Shown in pieces: positions 9,501 through 14,815 of a DNA stretch of 64,000 nucleotides (the first letter of the stretch is position 1; every line of letters begins with the position of its first letter). The stretch is from JBDHWI01 sp964590135 (GTDB lineage: Bacteria > Chloroflexota > Anaerolineae > J036 > Brachytrichaceae): positions 62,001 to 126,000 of the forward strand of contig CAZPVX010000012.1 of assembly GCA_964590135.1 (NCBI GenBank), read 5' to 3'. The notes below the pieces were generated by a model, which saw only the letters and a program-made list of their open reading frames with translations, made no database searches and was not told the DNA's origin. The position numbers and the translations under genes were made by a program.

Positions 9501-10914
9501 ACCGAAGCCGGCAGTGCCAGCGACTGACCTGGCAAACCAGAATTTCGTGCCGATCATCCCGGGCAAGGCGCATCCATTGGGCTTGAGCGGCCGGCTTGAG
9601 GGTTTCAAGCGCACCGGCATCAAGACTGAAGCCGAAGCAAATTCGCATTATCTGCAATGGGCTGACCAGGATCCCACACGCGAGGTCGCACTGATTTACA
9701 ACCACAACACAAAGGCGTATGAAGTTGTGCAGGGCCAATCCAATGTGGTGAAAAGCGAGTTTTTACGGGGCAACAAGACCGTGCTGAAGCATTTCCATCA
9801 CGGCGCGGATTTTGCGACACGCTTGCCGTCTGTGTCGGATTTTACTTTCCTCACCAGGAAGAGCGGTGTGGACAACCCCTGGGTGTCGAAAGTGACCTAC
9901 GTGAATGAGATGGGTGAATTCGTCGACACGGTGTTTGGCTATCACCCGGGCGACGCAGACACGGAGCCGACGTTCTGGTTGAGATATGCAGACAAAGATG
10001 GCAATACGCAGCTCAAAACATTCAACGATGCGCCATGGGGTGAGAACTCGTCTTACAAGCAGTGGAAGCAGCAGCACTTGACGATTGTGCCAGTGCGGCC
10101 GGCAAAGCCATCATCCGATGCGAGGCAGAAAGCCGCTGTGCCGCCCAATGTGAATGACCTGACAACGCAAGCCAAGCCGGCCGCCGGCGTGAGCAAGCCT
10201 GCGCCTGGCAAGCCAAAGTTCACCGGCGTAGTGCCGCCGGCATATGACGATGAGACGTCGATGCGAAACGAGCCAACACGTGGCGTCAAAGCCGCTACCG
10301 AGGAGACGCCGGCGCAGCCAGCCATCAAGCAACCTGCAAAAGAAAAAGCGGTGGCGGATGAAGTGGATGAGGCACAACCAGCGCCACTGCCCAAACCAGC
10401 GCCGCGAAAAGAGACGGTTGAAGAATTTCTGGCGCGTGGCGGCAAAATCACGGTGTTGGAGCCGCAAGAGACGCCGGAGCCAAAAGTCACCGCTCAGCCG
10501 AGGGAAAAACCAGACGACTTGTCGATCTATGGCGAGGGACCGCAGACCGATGCGATCCACGCGGCAGATCGCCGGCGCGCCGGCATGGGCAACAAACCCA
10601 AGCATCACGTCTATCCGCAGGAAATGCGCAAGTGGTTTGAGGATCACGGCTTCAGAGACCGGCGCGACATCGACAACTATACGGTGGTGCTGGATGAGGA
10701 CCTGCATCAGGCCATTCACGGCGGCGGCGATTACCGGCTCGGCCGGCGCGAATGGGAAAACGAGTGGAACCAGCGCGTGCGGCGCGAGTTGCTGGCTGCT
10801 GAGGCAGCCAAGCGGGCGCGAAATGGACGCCCGCTCTCGCAGCGCGAGATCCGCGCGATTATCTATCGGTTGATGGATGAGTATGGCATCCCGAGGAAGT
10901 TTGTGAAGTACTAG
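3502..10914 (+). CDS. Giant DUF4157 eCIS-associated multidomain protein with C-terminal HNH (DUF2380-like) domain
   Basis: A 2470-aa protein. The N-terminus has the eCIS-core DUF4157 domain (about residues 25-165), with the EREADEAA helix and a metalloprotease-like HELTH motif at 156-160. Residues about 200-840 are Ala/Lys/Glu/Gln-rich and look coiled-coil. Residues about 845-890 are strongly hydrophobic and Gly/Ala-rich, membrane-active in appearance. About 1140-1400 is a Gln/Pro/Lys-rich disordered linker. GTKSFGSDIDI at 1484-1494 resembles a nucleotidyltransferase DxD motif. HFHH at 2097-2100 with PSVSD at 2109-2113 resembles a JAMM metal site. The end (2367-2470) matches the DUF2380/HNH pattern: HH at 2368-2369, H2402, H2406 and IHGGG. 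DUF4157 proteins are commonly eCIS effectors. The coiled-coil length also fits a tape measure, and no other tape-measure gene is visible. Effector function is inferred. Confidence 0.82.
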   Translation: MDKHMQAVQTADPPARDDRLNKPAAPWRMLLVSPPGDALEREADEAALAVLQGRRAALQAVIHANAIPHTQPVELQSELVRRAIAGDSQSLPDTVRKVMQSRFGCDFSQVRVHDDARADAATRALNARAFAAGSHLVFSRNAFRPDTREGLKLIAHELTHVAQQRRAGLARDFLFVQRADRISASAQMKALPAPPVRSFGPEESPLGEINQIRKAADLADLMTMTPALAAPQPSDNAQTATALKRSQNTQRDYGRALDGEQHEGEAQVTEAGAALEQASDLVEGAAAEQGKEIEAKPVTLAAVIEKGVNFAEPELQGEFESEDERAEAMLEARVNKTRAETAMGEFALKGVDVSAALKDAGLGIEPKMQAAIDEAKLRISTSATANREAIAKTAKDARGKVSGREAGAKSRLEREYKAADKAIEDAYKTEKLAIDLHYGLKLISFITTEVAGGASISRIFKAGSEKFSAAGDAVSAKATEIGKQYADDYAAQYAPDGDFFDGEDYYRRKRKARVDASKETAKKYAEAFAQQGKDAAGEVVKSDKDVIAELGKQVNQKRDEAQVEYKKALADLETSYKAAKASAKAAYDAQLASLKASGIGSRAAISRLEKALLKQLDETEQQQLTQTEGNAGFALEQLILAVDGAATSLEQSLAAGLLSLEQQQAPDAEALAAMMAEAQTGLDDAQAVTLGEIDGSVAAATEQLLANADATVAQFMALLQQADDRSKPIYESFDASTTHAVRLTVAGLKKTSSDFVKGAADTRTAGKQGIDDAHQSVVDYITDIETKLPKALEGKAKEFQGTEGSSDGLMAALYGKLPETTDIRKDIEKQAEEAADAIKPAWKEVIAFVLTIIITVVVAVAIAALVASGVGFGLGLLLAAGIGALGGVAKAGVEAWRADKPLTWKDVGKAAALGAIDGMLQFAGGRALKALKLPDTGWKKAAYEGGSNFAQGVGNDFAGLGWDALVDGKKVGWKDFTGSLATNAIGAGLNVGAGGLFGKTKLKANQFEEAVFKGGLKDLGRKEVVEGLKAKGKDMLINATTNTLGDKDLLTKAYEGKLSFDDVKKTALQKVGQEGVTAAVHYGMKKQRFADKDAPEGSQAPKKSVEDKLKDKFSSAGKAWDDYKASKKAGGKKGEGGDQQGSEGQQQQNQQPNQQAQQQTQQPQTQQEGAPLGTAGQQQQDQQQTTQQQATQQGDVNQTAKPAQGNTEQQTAAKSQTETGETKPAQPQSPEDNLTTQQQDAQPNEATKNSASAKPAQDNATPEPTAQQSKPAGSEDPDSLRPPKANPNENAPTSKIKLPEGDLEAEPTRLQAKPADEDAAAATPKKQRKGTQKEGGKKESAKKAGAKAEAGDKQGETQTSKGKGTATTEEPAAQQQKDKPKPGKHDAEVEAEALAKKQVAETALDDLQQKLKAGDPHAVHSAAEALIKSAGNWKTDLKQQLARMNKAERAQVETALVEARDKIVSDAFQQVRAKYPNVDMFNVGTKSFGSDIDITIKPKRAAGAGPEADPKARQKAIADASKAAKMMSETLRAATGGETDATIDTNVYAYIGEDDVQLKSDADRQLQADTSRVLGLAEQKRGMTPKQWGSFKEGLRFDAGRGTKKATAQVDVERAANAQMKKDLRKAEAMVSRLDKVRATAEKNARAKAPDATEAEIARTAREAVLMKKRGELAREMGKDAPDLKKVLRLQSDILWFEPDAYASRAAIDQAVGGQSMRAAGTKSPRNQQIDAELESIVQQLKTERKGEQPDTARIAALEEQARKLQDQRSEDTIADMKALSDARTARGAGATQITAEHALSNAAGVASANLGMMKDHIHHAADLDGQVKSAAKYGARIMQAENDANLRGGGDVAGAFGTFMQSRAPGLPKEDADAVAKQMLDDFAVKRGHVDADGRPKVTESTKRLFVKEVQQWAESATTRLHQLDATKRALNAPPAPQKLKASDPSKPSPEDDPDATVAKSASKDTAAPAEAPSLKATGAKAGKSAIPTPEETLAAQPQPKPAVPATDLANQNFVPIIPGKAHPLGLSGRLEGFKRTGIKTEAEANSHYLQWADQDPTREVALIYNHNTKAYEVVQGQSNVVKSEFLRGNKTVLKHFHHGADFATRLPSVSDFTFLTRKSGVDNPWVSKVTYVNEMGEFVDTVFGYHPGDADTEPTFWLRYADKDGNTQLKTFNDAPWGENSSYKQWKQQHLTIVPVRPAKPSSDARQKAAVPPNVNDLTTQAKPAAGVSKPAPGKPKFTGVVPPAYDDETSMRNEPTRGVKAATEETPAQPAIKQPAKEKAVADEVDEAQPAPLPKPAPRKETVEEFLARGGKITVLEPQETPEPKVTAQPREKPDDLSIYGEGPQTDAIHAADRRRAGMGNKPKHHVYPQEMRKWFEDHGFRDRRDIDNYTVVLDEDLHQAIHGGGDYRLGRREWENEWNQRVRRELLAAEAAKRARNGRPLSQREIRAIIYRLMDEYGIPRKFVKY

Positions 10915-10916
10915 AC

Positions 10917-11396
10917 ATGAGCAAGACACCCGCAGACATGATTGCCGAATTGTTCAAGCAGATTGGCGCGCTGGGCCGGCAGATCGACGCGAGCGCCAAT
11001 CCGCAGGCTGCTGCGACACAAGTGGCGCAATCGCTGGAGCAACTGCGCGCCATGATCGCAGAGATGGACGCCGGCGAGGATGCTGAGGCGGCCCTCACAC
11101 AGGCAGCAGCGGCGATTGCGCAGATGCGCGAGGAGTTGAAGGATGCCGGCGTTGAAAGTGAAACGCTGGTCGAACTTGAAAATGCCTTGAAGCGTGACAA
11201 GAGCGCCGGCGAGATGGCGCAATCGCTTGATGCGCAGACGGGTGGCGCATTCAGTCGCTACCGCGCGGAAAACGAGGCCAGGGCAATGGATGAAATCCGC
11301 ACAGAGGCGCAGGCCAATGCGCAGCGCAGCGCGAAGCAGGTGAAGCCGAATCTGGATTTCAGCGCTGTGACGAAGCATGAGCAGGAGGACGCATGA
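10917..11396 (+). CDS. Coiled-coil protein of unknown function in eCIS operon (159 aa)
   Basis: A 159-aa acidic, Ala/Gln/Glu-rich protein predicted to be almost entirely helical, for example residues 6-60 and 65-100, with no Cys. It begins 2 bp after the stop of the giant DUF4157 gene and overlaps the next (tube/hub) gene by 4 bp (ATGA), so it is firmly inside the operon. No family is recognised. Plausible roles are chaperone or scaffold for the large protein or the baseplate. A dedicated immunity protein against the HNH domain is possible, but nothing in the sequence specifically supports it. Confidence 0.72.
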   Translation: MSKTPADMIAELFKQIGALGRQIDASANPQAAATQVAQSLEQLRAMIAEMDAGEDAEAALTQAAAAIAQMREELKDAGVESETLVELENALKRDKSAGEMAQSLDAQTGGAFSRYRAENEARAMDEIRTEAQANAQRSAKQVKPNLDFSAVTKHEQEDA

Positions 11397-12040
11397 GCAC
11401 ATTCAGCGGGTCGCCAAAATTGATCAAGGGCGGCATTGCGTTGATCGATCCGATATCGTCGGCCGTGCAGCGCATCATCGTAATGCAGTACAACCCCGAC
11501 ACGATCACGCGCACCCTGCAACCGCAGGGCGTGAGCGACAACGCCGACAAGGCCGAGGCGCTGCGTTTGCGCGGGCCGGCCCAGGAGACGATCAAGCTCG
11601 AGGCCGAGATCGACGCGACCGACCAGATGGAGACGGGCGATGCGAACGCCGGCGCGTTTGGCATCTTGCCGCAGTTGGCTGCGCTGGAAAGCACCGTGCA
11701 CCCCACCGCCGCACAGTTGCAGAGCGAAAACACGCTCGCCGGCTCCGGGACGCTCGAAGTCGCGCCGATGCTGTCGTCACTGGCGCTGTTCATCTGGAGC
11801 AAGAACCGCATCGTCCCGGTGCGCGTGGCCGAGTTCAGCATCACAGAAGAGGCCTTCGACACGCAGCTCAACCCCATTCGGGCGAAAGTGAGCCTGGGCA
11901 TGCGTGTGCTGACAGTGGCTGAACTGGGCTTCGGCAGCAAAGGCGGCAGCCTGTTCATGAGCCATTTGCAACAGAAAGAGAGCCTGGCGCGCAAGGCCGG
12001 CGGGTCATTCAGCGCGCTCGGGTTGGGAGGATTGCCATGA
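11393..12040 (+). CDS. CIS tube/hub adaptor protein (Afp7-like)
   Basis: A 215-aa protein with the typical start of the contractile injection system tube-protein N-terminal family, MQYNPDTITRTLQPQ at about residues 30-45. Family members link the inner tube to the hub. The central part (AEIDATDQMETGDANAGAFGILPQL) and the PVRVAEFSITEEAFDTQLNPIRAKV segment are also characteristic. Afp7-type proteins often carry a C-terminal LysM; here that domain is in the next gene instead. The start overlaps the preceding gene (ATGA), and the end overlaps the LysM gene by 4 bp. Confidence 0.83.
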   Translation: MSTFSGSPKLIKGGIALIDPISSAVQRIIVMQYNPDTITRTLQPQGVSDNADKAEALRLRGPAQETIKLEAEIDATDQMETGDANAGAFGILPQLAALESTVHPTAAQLQSENTLAGSGTLEVAPMLSSLALFIWSKNRIVPVRVAEFSITEEAFDTQLNPIRAKVSLGMRVLTVAELGFGSKGGSLFMSHLQQKESLARKAGGSFSALGLGGLP

Positions 12041-12384
12041 GTGATTTGGAGCAATTGCTCGGCTTGAGGCCAAGCGCCTTCGCGCCGAACAGCCGCTATG
12101 CCGGCTTGCAGACTGCGACGATGACGGCGAGCGATGGCCGCACGATCGTGTATCTGCGCCGGCGTTTCGCACCGCCGGCGGCAACCCTGCAACTGCTGCA
12201 ACTGCATCTTGTGGCGCAGGGTGACCGGCTCGACAACCTCAGCACGATCTACTACGGCGACCCGGAATTATTCTGGCGCATCGCCGACGCAAACGAGGCC
12301 TTCGATCCCGACGAGTTGACTGCGGCGACGGGGCGCGCCTTGCGCATCACCTTGCCGCAGGGGATGGAGGGGCCGGTGGCGTGA
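12037..12384 (+). CDS. LysM / tail protein X-like baseplate protein
   Basis: A 115-aa protein with a C-terminal LysM/tail-X module, about residues 58-110. It contains HLVAQGDRLDNLSTIYYGDPELFWRIADANEAF and then ALRITLP, the usual beta-alpha-alpha-beta layout. In phage and eCIS baseplates this small module binds near the hub. It is translationally coupled to the Afp7-like gene (ATGA overlap at 12037-12040). A 47-bp gap containing a run of seven A residues separates it from the hub gene. Confidence 0.8.
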   Translation: MSDLEQLLGLRPSAFAPNSRYAGLQTATMTASDGRTIVYLRRRFAPPAATLQLLQLHLVAQGDRLDNLSTIYYGDPELFWRIADANEAFDPDELTAATGRALRITLPQGMEGPVA

Positions 12385-12431
12385 GATCAGGCAACTGCTC
12401 AGGATGCGCTTGATCACTCGATTAAAAAAAC

Positions 12432-13551
12432 ATGTTTGGCGGAATCAAACTCCAATTGATGATCGGGCCGGGTGTGCCGGTGCCGGCGCCGCAGACGGTG
12501 CTGGATGCGCTGCAGGAGGTGAAGATCACCGTGACCGCCGGCAGCACCTTCAGCGGCTTCCAGCTCACCTTCGCGCTCGGCAAGTCTTCGCCGCTGCACA
12601 CGCTGTTCGCCGTCAGCGGCAATGCGCCCATCCCGCTGGTGCGCGTGTTGATCGTGGCGTCAGTGAACGGCGTCATGGAGGTGCTGATGGATGGCATGAT
12701 GACGCAGCACCAATCCACACCGGGCAGCAACGGCGCGGATGGCACGCTCGTCATCAGCGGCACCGACATCTCGCAGGTGATGAATTACATCGACTTCAGC
12801 GGCCTGCCATATCCGGCGATTCCCATCGAAGGGCGCATCGCGCTGATGATTGCGAAGTACGCCATGTTCGGGTTGATCCCGTTGGTGGTGCCGACGGTGC
12901 TGACCGACATCGAGATTCCCATCAGCAAGATTCCGCGCCAGAAGGGCAAGGACCTGGAATACATCAAGTTGCTGGCCGAGCAGGTGGGCTATGTGTTCTA
13001 CGTGACACCGGGGCCGGCGCCGGGTGCAAACGTGGCGTATTTTGCGCATCGGTGTGCCGCAGCCGGCGCTCAATGTCGACATGGATGCGCACACCAACGT
13101 CGAGTCGATCAACTTCACTATGGACACCGAGAAGGCTGTGACGCCGGTGCTGAACATCCAGATTCCAGAGGCAAAGGTCACCATCCCGATCCCATTGCCC
13201 AACGTCAGCCTGCTCAGCCCGCCGCTGGGCGCGGTGCAACCCCTGAGCAAAAACGTCGAGCCAATCCAGAACATCGCCAACCAGTCGCCCATCCGCGCTG
13301 CGCTGTTCGGGCTGGCGAAGGCGGTGAAATCGAACGACGTGGTGCAGGGCAAAGGCACGCTGAATGTGCTGCGCTATGGGCGGGTGTTGAAGGCGCGGCA
13401 ACTGGTGGGCGTGCGCGGCGCCGGCGTCGCCTTTGATGGCCTGTATTTCGTCAAGGCCGTCACACACACCATCAAGCGCGGCGATTACAAGCAGGAATTC
13501 ACGCTGGTGCGCAATGGGCTGATCTCGACGCTGCCCGTCGTGCCGGTTTAA
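12432..13551 (+). pseudogene. gpD-like baseplate hub protein, interrupted by a frameshift near 13044
   Basis: The first part (12432 to about 13043, 204 aa) reads as a phage late-control gpD/Afp8 N-terminal hub protein (LMIGPGVPVPAPQ, IEGRIALMIAKYAM, YIKLLAEQVGYVFYV). The second part continues in a different frame from about 13045 to 13551 (RIGVPQPALNVDMDAHTN to the end, KRGDYKQEFTLVRNG). The two align end to end as one protein of about 370 aa. At the junction TTT-G-CGC only one base remains where the family normally has about four residues between the aromatic residue and Arg, which fits an 11-base deletion. Reading on in the first frame adds about 130 unrelated residues to a stop at 13436. 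It could be a real mutation or an assembly error. Confidence 0.75.
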
Positions 13552-13559
13552 GGGGCGAG

Positions 13560-14072
13560 ATGACAGAGCAGAAGTTCTTCGGCAAGTATCGCGGCATGGT
13601 GCTGAACAACATCGATCCGATGCGCATCGGCCGCATTCAGGTGCAGGTGGCAGATGTGTCGGGCGTGCTGCCCTCGACCTGGGCGATGCCATGCGTGCCA
13701 GTTGCCGGCATTCAGCAAGGCTTCTTCACTGTGCCGGCCATCGGCAGCGGCGTCTGGGTCGAATTTGAACACGGCGACCCAGACTATCCGGTCTGGGTGG
13801 GCGGCTTCTGGGGCAGCGCCGCGGAGGTGCCGGCGATTGCCAACACCATCCCGCCTGGCACCACCGGCTTCGTGCTGCAAACGCAACTGCAAAGCGCCAT
13901 CGTGGTGAGCGACCTGCCTGGGCCAACCGGCGGCATCATGCTGAAGAGCGCCACCGGCGCAACGATCATCGTCAACGACACCGGCATCTACATCCAGAAT
14001 GGCAAGGGCGCAATGGTCACCCTGGTTGGGCCGGCGACCGATGTGAACAATGGCGCGCTGACTGCGTTGTAA
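13560..14072 (+). CDS. Baseplate assembly protein V / gp5-VgrG OB-fold spike protein
   Basis: A 170-aa protein with the OB-fold signature of phage gpV and VgrG gp5 domains: KYRGMVLNNIDPMRIGRIQVQVADV, then WAMPCVPVAG, then VPAIGSGVWVEFEHGDPDYPVWVGGFWG (about residues 8-85). The C-terminal half (ATGATIIVNDTGIYIQNGKG) looks like the start of a triple-stranded beta-helix spike. In many eCIS the gpD and gp5 parts are fused in Afp8; here they are separate genes, 8 bp apart. The start has the SD AAGGGGCGAG. Confidence 0.85.
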   Translation: MTEQKFFGKYRGMVLNNIDPMRIGRIQVQVADVSGVLPSTWAMPCVPVAGIQQGFFTVPAIGSGVWVEFEHGDPDYPVWVGGFWGSAAEVPAIANTIPPGTTGFVLQTQLQSAIVVSDLPGPTGGIMLKSATGATIIVNDTGIYIQNGKGAMVTLVGPATDVNNGALTAL

Positions 14073-14083
14073 AGGACGATGAA

Positions 14084-14407
14084 ATGCCAGGATTTCTATT
14101 GCATCTGGGAGCGACGGTAATGTGCGGACACGGCGGGCAGGCCACGCCGACCGCGCCGAACCCGCGCCTGCTGGTCAGCGGCCAGCCAACAGTGTTGCTC
14201 AGCACGCCATATGTGGTGGCCGGCTGTGCCATGCCGCCGCCGCCGGCCGGCAACGGCCCTGATGTCACCGCACAGTTCATCACCTCAGCCGTGCGGCTCA
14301 CCTCGGCCGGCCAACCGCTGCTGTTGAGCGACAGCCAGTCCATCGCGATGTCAACGGGGCTGCCGTTGATCATCACCGTCACGCAGGTGCGCGTGAAAGG
14401 AATGTGA
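14084..14407 (+). CDS. PAAR-like spike tip protein
   Basis: A 107-aa protein with a PAAR-like layout: an N-terminal LHLGATVMCGHGG (H7, C14, H16 as candidate metal ligands), LLVSGQPTVLLSTPYVVAGC, a short Pro loop (PPPPAGNGP), and a C-terminal STGLPLIITVTQ. Such proteins sharpen the tip of the spike in T6SS and eCIS. It lies directly after the spike gene and 3 bp before the gp25 gene, as expected for Afp10-type genes. The zinc site is inferred from the spacing of Cys and His. Confidence 0.75.
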   Translation: MPGFLLHLGATVMCGHGGQATPTAPNPRLLVSGQPTVLLSTPYVVAGCAMPPPPAGNGPDVTAQFITSAVRLTSAGQPLLLSDSQSIAMSTGLPLIITVTQVRVKGM

Positions 14408-14410
14408 GAT

Positions 14411-14764
14411 ATGGCGCAAGTCGATTATCCGTATGGCTTTGACGCGCGCGGTCGCACCGCCGGCACGACCGAGGGCGATCACATTCGCGACATGATCGAG
14501 CAGGTGCTGTTCACCACGCCGGGCGAGCGTGTGAACCGTCCGACCTTTGGCAGCGGTGTGCTGCAATTGCTCTTTGCGCCAAACAGCCCGGAGCTGGCGG
14601 CCACCACGCAATTCCTGGTGCAGGGCGCACTGCAGCAATGGCTGGGTGATGCGATCGCGGTGGAGGATGTGAGCGTCGAATCAGTCGATTCGACACTCAC
14701 CGTAAAGGTGACCTACGTCATTCGCATGACGCAACAGCGGCAATCTGCGACGTTTTCGCGGTAG
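14411..14764 (+). CDS. GPW/gp25 family baseplate wedge protein (Afp9-like)
   Basis: A 117-aa protein with the diagnostic gp25 features: IRDMIEQVLFTTPGERVNRPTFGSGVLQLLFAPN at about residues 27-60 and ALQQWLGDAIAVEDVSVE after it. gp25/TssE/Afp9 proteins nucleate sheath assembly at the baseplate. It has the usual length and position between the tip and baseplate-J genes. Confidence 0.9.
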   Translation: MAQVDYPYGFDARGRTAGTTEGDHIRDMIEQVLFTTPGERVNRPTFGSGVLQLLFAPNSPELAATTQFLVQGALQQWLGDAIAVEDVSVESVDSTLTVKVTYVIRMTQQRQSATFSR

Positions 14765-14778
14765 TTCCCTCACCCAAT

Positions 14779-14801
14779 CCTCTCCAGGAGGGAGAGGGTT
14801 T
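14779..14801 (+). repeat. GC-rich hairpin (CCTCTCC / GGAGAGG) in eCIS intergenic gap
   Basis: Perfect 7-bp stem CCTCTCC (14779-14785) / GGAGAGG (14791-14797) with a 5-base loop, followed by GTTTT. It sits between the gp25 and the first baseplate-J genes, the only sizeable gap among baseplate genes. It belongs to the CCCTCACCC...CTCTCC / GGGAGAGG style of intergenic repeat; a related copy overlaps the 3' end of the Nudix gene near 39180-39210. It may attenuate transcription, but the U-tract is short. Confidence 0.5.
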
Positions 14802-14815
14802 TCGGAGGCAAACGG

